DNA from: a virus
Virus record (IMG/VR): IMGVR_UViG_3300010430_000003
Location: 146,327-210,326 of that record
Length of the DNA stretch: 64,000 nucleotides
Direction: 5' to 3' (one strand)
In this document: piece by piece, positions 1 through 7,521 of the stretch
How positions within the stretch are numbered: the first letter of the stretch is position 1
Layout: the number at the start of each line of letters is the position of its first letter
The notes under the pieces: generated by a model
Databases searched by the model: none
Told to the model about the DNA's origin: nothing
What the model saw: only the letters and a program-made list of their open reading frames with translations
Made by a program: the position numbers and the translations under genes

Positions 1-47
1 TAGGAATACAAATGCACCGATTCCATGAGAGATATCCAATACCATGA
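1..47 (+). CDS. MNIN-family small protein, C-terminal fragment (runs in from the left)
   Basis: Only the last 14 codons are inside the window. Read in the frame ending TGA at 45-47, they give a tail with an R-x-F-x-x-x-YP-I pattern. That matches the C-termini of the next two complete family members (RAFAKIYP, RRFASSYP). The stop overlaps the next start as ATGA. The match is short, so membership is inferred. Confidence 0.5.
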   Translation, partial: GIQMHRFHERYPIP

Positions 48-247
48 ATAACAATAGATTGAATATCAATATGGTGATTGCAATCAATATCTGCGCATCA
101 GCAGACATTATGTATTTGAGAGAAAGAAAAGAAAAAGAAGTAAAGCTTAAAGGAAGACTTACAGTGATCAAAGCCCGCATTGCTTCTTTATTGTTATGGA
201 ATCGCTGTCGCTATTTCCATAGGCAATTCCCAGTTGATCATGAATAA
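44..247 (+). CDS. MNIN-family small protein (67 aa)
   Basis: Function unknown. The N-terminus MNNNRLNINMVIAINI carries the family motif (MN, then N-x-x-I-A with an aromatic or aliphatic run). The middle is basic. It ends in HE, encoded by CATGAATAA, and the same bases supply the ATGAATAA start of the following gene. It overlaps neighbours on both sides, so translation is probably coupled. Confidence 0.7.
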   Translation: MNNNRLNINMVIAINICASADIMYLRERKEKEVKLKGRLTVIKARIASLLLWNRCRYFHRQFPVDHE

Positions 248-467
248 CAATTCAATCAACATGTTCATTGCCGCTCATATCATTTCAAGCATTGATATAT
301 ATTACATTAAGCAGATAGGAGAGTTTATATACCCCAGAGGACATATCAACTCACAGAGATTCATATATTATAGAGAATATATACATCAAACTTGTCGAGC
401 CTTCGCCAAAATATATCCAATGGACTCAGAAAGGTCTAACATGTTCGACGAAGTAACAGTGCAATGA
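240..467 (+). CDS. MNIN-family small protein (75 aa)
   Basis: Function unknown. N-terminus MNNNSINMFIAAHIIS. It is a close paralog of the next gene: both contain GEFIYPR near residues 27-33, then RF-x-x-Y-x-EY and R-x-FA-x-x-YP. The start at 240 was chosen over an upstream in-frame ATG because it matches the family motif and overlaps the previous stop. Rich in Tyr, Ile and Phe; no membrane segment. Confidence 0.8.
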   Translation: MNNNSINMFIAAHIISSIDIYYIKQIGEFIYPRGHINSQRFIYYREYIHQTCRAFAKIYPMDSERSNMFDEVTVQ

Positions 468-661
468 ATGATTCAAATATCAATATGTTCATCGGTTTTC
501 ATGTCTTTTCAGACACAAATATATATCACGTTGTTCGGATGGGGGAGTTTATCTATCCTAGAAGAAAAGCATACTCATATAGATTCTCATTTTATAAAGA
601 ATATGTATGGCAAGCAACGCGACGCTTCGCATCATCATATCCAATACAATGCCATGAATAA
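464..661 (+). CDS. MNIN-family small protein (65 aa)
   Basis: Function unknown. MNDSNINMFIGFHVFS start, GEFIYPRR in the centre, RRFASSYP near the end. It looks like a tandem duplicate of the preceding gene. It starts with an ATGA overlap on the previous stop and ends in CHE, with the CATGAATAA junction reused as the next start. Confidence 0.8.
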   Translation: MNDSNINMFIGFHVFSDTNIYHVVRMGEFIYPRRKAYSYRFSFYKEYVWQATRRFASSYPIQCHE

Positions 662-950
662 TTCAGAAATCAATATTGAAATATGCAACAACTTCGTTTC
701 AAGAGCAAGCAATGGTTCTATAAGATTCTATATGCATAGAAGTTCAATGTATTATAGATTATATGGGTATCAGGTAAGAACGAACAAAATAACTATCTAT
801 ACAAGAATATTCTTTCAACCAATAATGAAGTATATGATGGAAGAGCATCCAACGGTTATTAAGCAGGATGCGGAATCACAGTATATACGGTGGAAGATGT
901 GGAAACTGACAGAGCGAGCAGAGAGGATTCTAAGAAAGTCATTCATTTAG
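654..950 (+). CDS. MNIN-family small protein (98 aa)
   Basis: Function unknown. MNNSEINIEICNNFVS start, then a Tyr- and Arg-rich centre. The C-terminal tail is longer and more charged than in its neighbours (ERAERILRKSFI). The start overlaps the previous stop. It is the last gene of the first sub-array and is followed by about 135 bases without an obvious gene. Confidence 0.75.
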   Translation: MNNSEINIEICNNFVSRASNGSIRFYMHRSSMYYRLYGYQVRTNKITIYTRIFFQPIMKYMMEEHPTVIKQDAESQYIRWKMWKLTERAERILRKSFI

Positions 951-1085
951 ATAAGGGTTTATCTATAAGGTAGTGTGGAATGGATTGTGTGGGTGTGTGC
1001 TTGGTTAGAAGGGAACGACCGGAGGGAGTGTAGTAGTTGATTCTAGCACTGTAACTCAGGAACAAAGTAACTAGGAATAACAGAG

Positions 1086-1283
1086 ATGAAAAGAGACATA
1101 ATTAATCAAATAATAGCACAAACATTATTCGTAACCCACATTCAAGAAGTGTGGAAATATAGACTAACTTATCATAGAGGAACATATAAATATTATGAAG
1201 GGTTAGGTGATATCCTTCCTTTACCAAGAATAGCAGAAACAGTGTTAATTGATAAAGCCTCACACCTCAGAAGAAAACCATGA
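1086..1283 (+). CDS. MNIN-family small protein (65 aa)
   Basis: Function unknown. The N-terminus MKRDIINQIIAQTLFV keeps the I-N-x-x-IA-x-x-F core, although the first residues differ. It opens the second sub-array after a short gap and overlaps the next gene by four bases (ATGA). Confidence 0.75.
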   Translation: MKRDIINQIIAQTLFVTHIQEVWKYRLTYHRGTYKYYEGLGDILPLPRIAETVLIDKASHLRRKP

Positions 1284-1450
1284 TTGATACAATTGTAAAC
1301 TGTCATATTGGGGCATTGATATCATATCAGTTTTCGAGATCGCACATATTGCATGGCGATCTCCCCAGACCCAGATTAACACTATCCAGTTATTTTAATG
1401 TTAAGAGCAGAAGAAGCATGGGGTATCAATGGTTAGTGAGAGAATTATGA
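1280..1450 (+). CDS. MNIN-family small protein (56 aa)
   Basis: Function unknown and short enough to be missed by length cut-offs. N-terminus MIDTIVNCHIGALISYQF. It fits exactly between ATGA overlaps on both sides, which is the main evidence that it is real. The C-terminus GYQWLVREL has the aromatic and basic character of the family. Confidence 0.65.
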   Translation: MIDTIVNCHIGALISYQFSRSHILHGDLPRPRLTLSSYFNVKSRRSMGYQWLVREL

Positions 1451-1611
1451 ACATTAATATCCAGATAATGAGTTTTATGGTTAGAGAGTTCTTCTTCTAT
1501 CCAAACACTGTGGTCTTTGAAAGATATGTATATTATGACTATGCAGATGTATTGGCATTCTATCAAATAGATATTAAAGATACTTTGATTAAGTATAGGA
1601 AATTAATGTGA
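1447..1611 (+). CDS. MNIN-family small protein (54 aa)
   Basis: Function unknown. N-terminus MNINIQIMSFMVREFF is close to the family consensus. An upstream in-frame ATG (1429) lies inside the previous gene. The start at 1447 was preferred because it gives both the motif and an ATGA overlap. About one residue in four is aromatic. Confidence 0.75.
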   Translation: MNINIQIMSFMVREFFFYPNTVVFERYVYYDYADVLAFYQIDIKDTLIKYRKLM

Positions 1612-1781
1612 ATGTTGAGATAGCAATACGGTTTCTTGAACCACTAACAGATGCTACCATGTTTTTGAATAGTGCTAGCACACGATATTCATTATCAGAG
1701 CCTTGCCACTCAATAAGATCAGAGGAGGTGAGATTTTTTAAGAAAAGCTTGAAATATTACTATGAAGTGCAACAACAATGA
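1608..1781 (+). CDS. MNIN-family small protein, GTG start (57 aa)
   Basis: Function unknown. It starts with GTG overlapping the previous stop; the nearby ATG at 1612 is closed by a TAG within three codons. The N-terminus VNVEIAIRFLEPL and the C-terminal RFFKKSLKYYYEV fit the family. The stop overlaps the next ATG (ATGA). Confidence 0.7.
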   Translation: MNVEIAIRFLEPLTDATMFLNSASTRYSLSEPCHSIRSEEVRFFKKSLKYYYEVQQQ

Positions 1782-1954
1782 ATATTAACATTATGATAGC
1801 AAACTGTTGGTTGGGGCCATTCACATATTCCAGTATGTATTTGAACAATTGTTATAAGAAATATAGCATTATTCGTTATGGATCTGCCATCGCTGGACGC
1901 TTCTTAAGAGAGGTTAGATATCATTTAAATAACCTTTTGATAGCTGATAAATGA
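1778..1954 (+). CDS. MNIN-family small protein (58 aa)
   Basis: Function unknown. N-terminus MNINIMIANCWLGPF is one of the clearest examples of the motif. The C-terminal half has RFLREVRYHLNN, resembling the R-F-x-x-Y helix of the other array members. ATGA overlaps at both ends. Confidence 0.75.
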   Translation: MNINIMIANCWLGPFTYSSMYLNNCYKKYSIIRYGSAIAGRFLREVRYHLNNLLIADK

Positions 1955-2136
1955 ATATCAATCAAATGGTGGCATATGCATATATTCGATCTTATTGGTG
2001 GAGAAACATCAGACCTATCACTGATAGGTCGAGTTTACAATGGCAAATAGAATGGATAAATATAACTGACTACATCGAGGAAGTTGAGTACCATATTTCC
2101 TCATTACCTGATACCACTTACCCAGTACCCAGGTAG
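1951..2136 (+). CDS. MNIN-family small protein (61 aa)
   Basis: Function unknown. N-terminus MNINQMVAYAYIRSYWW; Trp- and Tyr-rich. Last gene of the contiguous ATGA-linked array. It is followed by a short CA-rich tract (2137-2200) before the next, longer relative. Confidence 0.75.
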   Translation: MNINQMVAYAYIRSYWWRNIRPITDRSSLQWQIEWINITDYIEEVEYHISSLPDTTYPVPR

Positions 2137-2200
2137 GGCTCGCCCACATGCGCACACGCATAACACACACACATACGCACATATGTGCAATAGGTGAACA

Positions 2201-2557
2201 ATGAAAAAGATATTAAAGAGCAAACAGAAAGGCGTTCATTATTCCAATCATAAGAGCACATATGAAGAAATCATAACATTAGTGGCCATTGATGTAAGCC
2301 ATGCAAACATTAATCTATTGATAACAGAGAAGTTCTTTAAATCAATGATCAATAATGGATCACTGTTTACTTCAAAGTTATTTCGTCCGCCCTATCCAAG
2401 ATATAATCCAGCTGCTATCATGAGACATCATAGTTATGCTTGGGCTTGGCAAACAATTATTAATGAGAATGTGCTACTTAATGTGCATTCCTGCGCCAGA
2501 ACAAATATTAACTATTTGCATAGGTTAGGAATTAATCAGAATTTATCTCATTGTTAA
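2201..2557 (+). CDS. MNIN-family protein with N-terminal extension (118 aa)
   Basis: Function unknown. The family core appears internally, at about residues 33-47 (HANINLLITEKFFKS). It is preceded by a Lys-rich extension of about 30 residues, and no start codon for a family-like N-terminus exists in frame. The centre contains a Pro- and Tyr-rich stretch (FRPPYPRYNP). It marks the end of the + strand array; base composition changes sharply just after it. Confidence 0.65.
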   Translation: MKKILKSKQKGVHYSNHKSTYEEIITLVAIDVSHANINLLITEKFFKSMINNGSLFTSKLFRPPYPRYNPAAIMRHHSYAWAWQTIINENVLLNVHSCARTNINYLHRLGINQNLSHC

Positions 2558-2605
2558 AAATCCATAGTTCCAAATGATATTGATATTCATTATCAAAATG
2601 TTTTT

Positions 2606-2840
2606 TCAGAAACCTCGAATCCTTTTTGAATTCCGCGCATCTTGCGCGCTCCTTAGATCACCCGAATCAAAACTGTGGCATTGATACCACGCAAATAAAA
2701 TGAGAATGACCGAAACCTTTTTGAGTTTCGAGACTCTTAACCTTGAAGCCGCGAAACACCGCACAAACACTGACCGAAACGGAGTGCAGAAAAAACGGAG
2801 AAAGTTAGAAACCTTTTCGAGTTTCGAGCACCTTAACACT
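2606..2840. repeat. Intergenic repeat region with small inverted repeats
   Basis: The 356 bases between the array and the GC-rich gene hold no convincing gene. Two imperfect direct copies of a block (2710-2745 and 2804-2838) read roughly GAAACCTTTTYGAGTTTCGA and then CTTAAC. Each is itself an inverted repeat, GAAAC paired with GTTTC around a short loop. A diverged third copy lies near 2608-2635, followed by a GCGC-ATCTT-GCGC hairpin. The block could be a set of protein-binding sites, a processing signal or the edge of an insertion. Confidence 0.55.
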
Positions 2841-2913
2841 GAGACCGAGGGAACACGTTCCGAGGCTCAACAACCGCACAGGCTGCCAAGCCTACCAAAC
2901 AACGAGGTAAATC

Positions 2914-3561
2914 ATGGGAAAGAAGAACGAAGAGACGACCGAAGAGACGCCGAGCAACATGGAGCGCATTTCTTCTGCGCTGGCCCTGCTGGAGAACGTA
3001 CAGCCTCCTGCGACGTCAGACGAAGTCAAGTCGATCAAGGCCGAGTCCGATAAGCTGAGCAAGGCGCGTGAGGCGCTGAGCGCTGCTGGTCTCGACACTG
3101 ACGCGGTCGATGCGAAGATCGCGGAACTCGGCGAAGCGGAAGCGAAAGCGGACGCGGGTCGCTCGGAACTGGTTGTTGCGCTTGCTCATGTTGAGCGCTT
3201 CACCAAGATTCTGGGTCAACGGTGCTCCGGTGCTAGGGTGGAGAGTGTCCGGGAGAAGTTCGCCGGAATCATCGAGGCCGGAATTCCTGAGTTTCCGGGA
3301 CCGTGTGAAATGAAGACCCTCGCAAGCGGTAAGAAGCGGGCTGTCCACGGTGGACGGGCAACGCAGATCGTTACCGCTCTCCTCTCGATGTCGGAGAATG
3401 GTCGGCTGCGCGTCAGCATCGAAGCCATGGCGGAAGCCCTGCTGGACGTCGACGATACTTTCGGCGACCTCGAAGGTGCTGCCCAGCAGTGTCGCACGGT
3501 ACTTCAGAACTATGCCGACGTGTGGACGTCTGATAGTTCCTTCGTGTTCTCGCAGAATTAG
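2914..3561 (+). CDS. GC-rich hypothetical protein (215 aa)
   Basis: I do not recognise this protein. It starts at ATG 2914 after a plausible ribosome-binding site (CGAGGT). The N-terminus is Glu/Thr-rich, residues about 25-110 are Ala/Glu/Lys-rich and probably helical (repeated AEAKAD-like segments), and the C-terminal half is mixed with several Cys. Codon third positions are strongly G/C, unlike every neighbour. This suggests recent acquisition or a gene under a different expression constraint. No paralog was seen in the window. Long antisense ORFs over it are best explained by its composition. Confidence 0.7.
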   Translation: MGKKNEETTEETPSNMERISSALALLENVQPPATSDEVKSIKAESDKLSKAREALSAAGLDTDAVDAKIAELGEAEAKADAGRSELVVALAHVERFTKILGQRCSGARVESVREKFAGIIEAGIPEFPGPCEMKTLASGKKRAVHGGRATQIVTALLSMSENGRLRVSIEAMAEALLDVDDTFGDLEGAAQQCRTVLQNYADVWTSDSSFVFSQN

Positions 3562-3775
3562 CGAGGACATACCCACCACGGGCATAGGGTATCGGGAGTT
3601 AATCAAATCTCCCGGCCCTTTGCCAAACATTCCAAACAAAACAAAAAGATCCATTAACAGGGGGGAGGGGTATCCCCCGGAATGTAAGTCGCCGTTATCC
3701 AAAATCGGCTTGTTCCTCCAACTAAGACCATTCAAAAAACTGCGCACATTATTTCTCAAAATAAGGGGGGAGGGG
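3562..3775. repeat. Convergent intergenic spacer with duplicated G-run motif
   Basis: The spacer lies between the rightward GC-rich gene and the leftward sigma-like gene. It holds a GGGAG/CTCCC hairpin near 3595-3620, without a T-run. Two identical copies of GGGGGGAGGGGT sit at 3660-3671 and 3765-3776. The first can fold with the following CCCCC. These may end transcription from both sides or form G-rich structures; neither is shown. Confidence 0.45.
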
Positions 3776-4513
3776 TTAATTGAGAGGTTTGAACAATAGG
3801 GGTTTGAGCTTCTTTAAACTCCTGCGAATTTGTTTCGTGGAGAGTCCTGTAATGTCACGGAGGTTTGCAAGCATTTCCTTTTTATGAGAAAAATCGCATT
3901 CAATGGGGTCATTGAGCCATGATATCAATGTTTTAAGGACTTTTACATGATTTCTCTTATAAGAGGTTATTAACAACGGAGACGACAGCAGGCGAGCTGC
4001 ATTCTGCTTGATGAGCTTCCCCACCTCGGCATTATATACTTGAGTGTGTTGAATGGGCTCTGTTTCAAAGGTATCCACGGATTGATATACAAGACGCTTG
4101 CCCTCCTTAAGCAGCTTTCTGTTCGCTGCCCAAAAGAAATAAATTGCGGATTGTTCAAAATACCGATACATCCTCTTATTCATTTTAATGGTTTGAAATG
4201 CCATAAATAGTTGGGATTTGCAATCTTGCCGATATTCGAATAATTCATTTGATGACGGCTTTATATTCCATCGCACATGTTCTTTTAACACTTGATCAAT
4301 GATTATATCAAAATATTCTTCCAATTGGAAATATAGTTTATTGCGCTTTGAATTTGATGATCTCAAAAATTCAATCACCAATTCATTAAAATTTTGATGA
4401 TCAAGAAACATAACAACTCGTGGACCACCAGTTACTTTAAGAACTGTGTGTTCTGTAAACAATCTTTCTGCTTCATCTGATGAAATAATGCAAAATTTAT
4501 CTTTTGATGGCAT
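3776..4513 (-). CDS. T4 gp55-like late sigma factor, divergent paralog
   Basis: Probable RNA polymerase sigma-type subunit for phage promoters. The C-terminus, LRDITGLSTKQIRRSLKKL, matches LRELTGLNTKQITRSIKKL of the gene at 62846 almost residue for residue. That segment looks like the DNA-binding helix-turn-helix of sigma region 4. The centre (about residues 75-130) resembles sigma region 2. It is longer (245 aa) and more diverged than the other copy. As the last gene of the leftward block, it may be a diverged regulator rather than the main late sigma. Confidence 0.6.
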   Translation of the reverse strand: MPSKDKFCIISSDEAERLFTEHTVLKVTGGPRVVMFLDHQNFNELVIEFLRSSNSKRNKLYFQLEEYFDIIIDQVLKEHVRWNIKPSSNELFEYRQDCKSQLFMAFQTIKMNKRMYRYFEQSAIYFFWAANRKLLKEGKRLVYQSVDTFETEPIQHTQVYNAEVGKLIKQNAARLLSSPLLITSYKRNHVKVLKTLISWLNDPIECDFSHKKEMLANLRDITGLSTKQIRRSLKKLKPLLFKPLN

Positions 4514-4522
4514 TACATCTCC

Positions 4523-4831
4523 TTAAATTGCTGCAATGGATTTAATTGCAATATCCCATTCAACATGGGCGTCTTTAACTTGACCGTTTTCAATTATGAA
4601 AACACGAATATCGAATGATTCGGTCTCCCAAGCAGAAAGTTTATCTCCGAAACAATTGCGGACATCATTCGTATCCCCAAATCCATAATCACTTCCATGA
4701 CCCCAATAACAAAAAATGAAATAAGGTTTGGTTGCAAGATTTAATTCCCAATCTGCAACCACTTGTTTTAAGTTGGCTTCGTCTTCAACGTCGATAAAGT
4801 TGTTAATCAGTTGATCAAAGATTGATTTCAT
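4523..4831 (-). CDS. Hypothetical protein (102 aa)
   Basis: No recognised family. An in-frame start at 5026 would give 167 aa, but that segment is covered by a clear MNIN-family gene in another frame (4815-5030). The internal ATG at 4831 is therefore preferred, with a 17-base overlap. The protein is acidic, with a central FCYWGHGSDYGFGDT segment. Confidence 0.55.
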   Translation of the reverse strand: MKSIFDQLINNFIDVEDEANLKQVVADWELNLATKPYFIFCYWGHGSDYGFGDTNDVRNCFGDKLSAWETESFDIRVFIIENGQVKDAHVEWDIAIKSIAAI

Positions 4832-5030
4832 AAATGAACCTCCATCTCCGCAAGCTTGACAAATAAGATTCAATCCAAATGCGTTGAATCGACTCATGTC
4901 GATGCATTGGATTCCATATTTCATTGCGTCCCAAACTAGTCTTGGTTTGAAAATGAAAAGATTGACGGCTTTCATTCCGCACCAAGCTTCTGACAAAAGC
5001 ATAATAAACAATCGGGGTGAGATCATTCAT
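4815..5030 (-). CDS. MNIN-family small protein (71 aa)
   Basis: Function unknown. MNDLTPIVYYAFVRSLV start and a C-terminal WIESYLSSLRRW segment. It is a close paralog of the adjacent upstream gene (shared YAFVRSL/YSFVRSL and WI-x-SYL-x-S-x-R-x-W). ATGA overlap with that gene fixes the start at 5030 rather than 5042. Confidence 0.75.
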   Translation of the reverse strand: MNDLTPIVYYAFVRSLVRNESRQSFHFQTKTSLGRNEIWNPMHRHESIQRIWIESYLSSLRRWRFIYEINL

Positions 5031-5233
5031 AACTGATACCATGTTCGGACGCTTTTCAAATAGCTATTGATCCAAGTGTGTTGAATATGACTTGAATAAA
5101 TAAGCGGATTAAATCTATCATTGCCAGGAACAAGAGTTCTTTTTTGAGAAATAATGAAAGTTCGATGAGCGGGATACCTCAACAAACTTCTCACGAAGGA
5201 ATAATAAATGAGCGTGTTGAGATTACCAGTCAA
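5027..5233 (-). CDS. MNIN-family small protein (68 aa)
   Basis: Function unknown. N-terminal NLNTLIYYSFVRSLL and C-terminal HTWINSYLKSVRTW. This pair of genes defines a WI-x-SYL C-terminal sub-motif also seen at 8930 and 5764. It overlaps the following hypothetical gene by 11 bases. Confidence 0.75.
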   Translation of the reverse strand: MTGNLNTLIYYSFVRSLLRYPAHRTFIISQKRTLVPGNDRFNPLIYSSHIQHTWINSYLKSVRTWYQL

Positions 5234-5579
5234 TGACGGAAGCCTTCAAATACGGCGAATCAAGATTTGAATCCGCCCAATCCGTATTATCCTCCCACCA
5301 TTTCAAGCCCCTAAATGTCCCCGTGTTCATATGGGGATCTCCAGCTTGTCTAAGAATGACTTCCATGATTGCTTCATCAACCTCCGTCATATCTTTGTGA
5401 TTGAGGATATACTGAAAATGCAAGGCCATCTCTCTGAACTCCTCATAAGATTGCACATCCCAGTCGGGGAAGGTTTTTGAAGAATGATGGGTTATTTCAT
5501 CATAAATGTTTTCGGGATCAAATGCGCGGTATGGGAATGCGATCGTTTTGACTCGCTTCGCGAGATCATCATAATTCAT
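5223..5579 (-). CDS. Hypothetical protein (118 aa)
   Basis: No recognised family; soluble and acidic. It is linked by ATGA to the upstream MNIN-family gene and overlaps the downstream one, so it sits inside an array as part of the same transcript. Confidence 0.6.
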   Translation of the reverse strand: MNYDDLAKRVKTIAFPYRAFDPENIYDEITHHSSKTFPDWDVQSYEEFREMALHFQYILNHKDMTEVDEAIMEVILRQAGDPHMNTGTFRGLKWWEDNTDWADSNLDSPYLKASVIDW

Positions 5580-5764
5580 TGCTGCTCCAATCTTCGTTGT
5601 TCTCTTAACAATGTCTTAAGAGAATGAATATTATTGGTATTGAAAAGCCTCATATTTATGTGGTAATATGAATGTGGAAAAATAAAATTATCAACCCAGA
5701 AAGGGTTGAGGAAAAATCCAAGCCTTCGCAACATTGCACAATGTATTTTTTGATTGATATTCAT
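5576..5764 (-). CDS. MNIN-family small protein (62 aa)
   Basis: Function unknown. MNINQKIHCAMLRRLGFF start, aromatic centre and a basic C-terminus (LLREQRRLEQQ). The start shares its first base with the last base of the upstream stop; ATGA overlap downstream. Confidence 0.75.
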   Translation of the reverse strand: MNINQKIHCAMLRRLGFFLNPFWVDNFIFPHSYYHINMRLFNTNNIHSLKTLLREQRRLEQQ

Positions 5765-6006
5765 TAGTAAGGGTAACGTGAAAAGGTTCTATAATTATCA
5801 AAATCAATCTTTTCTTCCATATTCCGCCACCGGGCATCATTCTCATTTCTCATTAATGTTAAATATGAATCCATCCAACCATTTGTGTATCTTGCATTCG
5901 GTTTAATATCATAATATGGTTTTATATAATATAAAGAATCAAAGTGACAACAAATCTGTGCCATCTTTTGTATCATTGCATATTTTATTATAAGATTGAT
6001 ATTCAT
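5764..6006 (-). CDS. MNIN-family small protein (80 aa)
   Basis: Function unknown. MNINLIIKYAMIQKMAQI start; central Tyr-rich segment; GWMDSYLTLMRNEND matches the W-[ILM]-x-[SP]YL C-terminal sub-motif. The extra C-terminal tail is acidic. Confidence 0.75.
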   Translation of the reverse strand: MNINLIIKYAMIQKMAQICCHFDSLYYIKPYYDIKPNARYTNGWMDSYLTLMRNENDARWRNMEEKIDFDNYRTFSRYPY

Positions 6007-6012
6007 GTTGGG

Positions 6013-6312
6013 TTATTCATCTGGAATCTGATAACGCGAGAACTGCAATTCTGATGGGGAATCTTCAAAAGGGTAAGCATCATGGATAACCTTCACATGC
6101 CACCCTGCTTTCGTAAAGTCCTCAACAAGTCGATCAATATATAAGGTTAACTTGTATACATTAAAGGTCGAACATCCGCTCATGAGCCGTTGATTGACTT
6201 CCTTGACCACCTCTTCATAAGATGGTGCCAAATGTCGTTCCACTTCATCAGGAGTAACAGGTATGGGTTGGTTTTCTCGCTTTTGCGGTCGTTTTATGGG
6301 TTTGTTAAACAT
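6013..6312 (-). CDS. Hypothetical protein (99 aa)
   Basis: No recognised family. The ATG at 6312 (MFNKPIKRPQK) was chosen over 6360 because it limits the overlap with the upstream gene to 8 bases. Basic Pro-rich N-terminus, then a mixed alpha/beta-looking body. Confidence 0.55.
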   Translation of the reverse strand: MFNKPIKRPQKRENQPIPVTPDEVERHLAPSYEEVVKEVNQRLMSGCSTFNVYKLTLYIDRLVEDFTKAGWHVKVIHDAYPFEDSPSELQFSRYQIPDE

Positions 6313-6643
6313 GCTTGTTTTCCCATGGCAGAGACCATCCGTAATCATCGCCTTCTTCAAACATGCGTTCTGGATCGAGATTTAGAACTTTGCATAACTC
6401 TTCTTCAATTCTTTCGGGATCTGGATCATGAACAACGTGTTCACTGACAGCATCTGCAATCCGTTCAACCAATTTGCGTGCTTCGTCGCGTTCTTCTTTT
6501 AATTGCGTCATATTGGCTTCATATTCTTTATGAAGTTCTTCGATATGATCGGCAACAACATCACCAACCCATCCCTCAACATAATTGCCAGCAAGCTCTC
6601 TTACCCAATCCGCATTCTGTTTATGTCGCTTGTTATCGCTCAT
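6305..6643 (-). CDS. Hypothetical coiled-coil protein (112 aa)
   Basis: No recognised family. Residues about 35-70 are Glu/Lys/Arg-rich with heptad spacing (ELHKEYEANMTQLKEERDEA), suggesting a short coiled coil. Acidic C-terminus. Part of the leftward accessory operon. Confidence 0.6.
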   Translation of the reverse strand: MSDNKRHKQNADWVRELAGNYVEGWVGDVVADHIEELHKEYEANMTQLKEERDEARKLVERIADAVSEHVVHDPDPERIEEELCKVLNLDPERMFEEGDDYGWSLPWENKHV

Positions 6644-6651
6644 TGAATGTC

Positions 6652-6864
6652 CTAGACTTGCATTCCCAAAGGATTCATGATGGTTAAAATTGTGGTTGTG
6701 ATCGCAAGCATTAGAATAAAAAGAAATACTGGTTTTGCCAAATTGGGTGCTTTCTTTGTGAAAAATTCATCGAGATATGCCACTATAATAAGAATTAGGG
6801 ATAACGAACAGATCACAGTGATGACAATCACAAAATACATAAAGAACATTAAAAGATCAATCAT
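6652..6864 (-). CDS. Small membrane protein (70 aa)
   Basis: Two hydrophobic segments (about residues 3-28 and 43-62) separated by a charged loop (DEFFTKKAPNLAK) predict a two-pass inner-membrane protein. The start at 6864 overlaps the upstream stop by 8 bases; the upstream in-frame ATG lies deep inside that gene. Function unknown. Confidence 0.6.
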   Translation of the reverse strand: MIDLLMFFMYFVIVITVICSLSLILIIVAYLDEFFTKKAPNLAKPVFLFILMLAITTTILTIMNPLGMQV

Positions 6865-7210
6865 CACCACCTCTTTTTTCAAGACATCTGTGAGCACATT
6901 CAAGTTCATCTTTCAATCGATCAATCTCCATGACGCACTCTCCATACTCATTTGATAGATAGATAAATGCTTCATCAAGCAGTGCGATAGACGCAGATTG
7001 CTCCGCAATGATCTTATCTTTCTCATTGGATTCAAATAGCTTTGGATTCATTGCTTTCACACCTTCCCCGAAACAATCCAAACATAATTGAGTGGAGTAT
7101 GATGTAATCAAATATCGTGGCATCACATCTTCTCGATATTCTTTGCAGGACCTGCATGTTTTGAATTTGATTCGGTCAATCTCAAGACTCATTTTGATTC
7201 TAGAAATCAT
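6857..7210 (-). CDS. Hypothetical protein with CxxC pair (117 aa)
   Basis: CRSCKEY and CLDCFGE, about 23 residues apart near the N-terminus, form a likely zinc-binding ribbon. The C-terminal half looks helical (IALLDEAFIYLSNEYGE, then RLKDELECAHRCLEKR). The ATG at 7210 gives a TGATG junction with the upstream gene. Function unknown. Confidence 0.6.
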   Translation of the reverse strand: MISRIKMSLEIDRIKFKTCRSCKEYREDVMPRYLITSYSTQLCLDCFGEGVKAMNPKLFESNEKDKIIAEQSASIALLDEAFIYLSNEYGECVMEIDRLKDELECAHRCLEKRGGDD

Positions 7211-7521
7211 CAATAATCCGCGTTGTCGTTAAACCATTTCCAAAAGGAATCGGTTTTCAAACCATAAACTGCAAACACAAGAGCTTCAAAAGCATACTGG
7301 ACATGATCTCTGCCGGGATATCCATCATCAAGAATTGATTCATTCATCTCTTTAATGAATGATTTAAGACTCTTAACATTAACGTCTTTATCATCAACCA
7401 TTGTTGGTGGCCCATTTTCATTTCGCTTTTCTTTGAATGTGGCAATTTCCCGTAATTCTTCCGGAGTTAATTCATCTAAACTCTTTCTCAATAAAGTGTT
7501 GTATTCAAAAATGTCAGTCAT
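7210..7521 (-). CDS. Hypothetical protein (103 aa)
   Basis: No recognised family; acidic and soluble. The middle has a Lys/Asp-rich stretch. It overlaps its upstream neighbour by 8 bases and is coupled to the CxxC protein downstream. Confidence 0.55.
   Translation of the reverse strand: MTDIFEYNTLLRKSLDELTPEELREIATFKEKRNENGPPTMVDDKDVNVKSLKSFIKEMNESILDDGYPGRDHVQYAFEALVFAVYGLKTDSFWKWFNDNADY

Noticed and set aside
3590-3625. Intrinsic terminator at the GGGAG/CTCCC hairpin
   Set aside because: No T-run follows in either direction.
3016-3759. Long leftward ORF (247 codons) opposite the GC-rich gene
   Set aside because: GC-rich codons lack stop triplets on the other strand, so long antisense ORFs arise by chance. 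The forward frame has the better start and ribosome-binding site.
4832-5026. N-terminal extension of the gene ending at 4523
   Set aside because: The region is covered in another frame by a clear MNIN-family gene whose sequence matches its neighbour, so the shorter start at 4831 is preferred.
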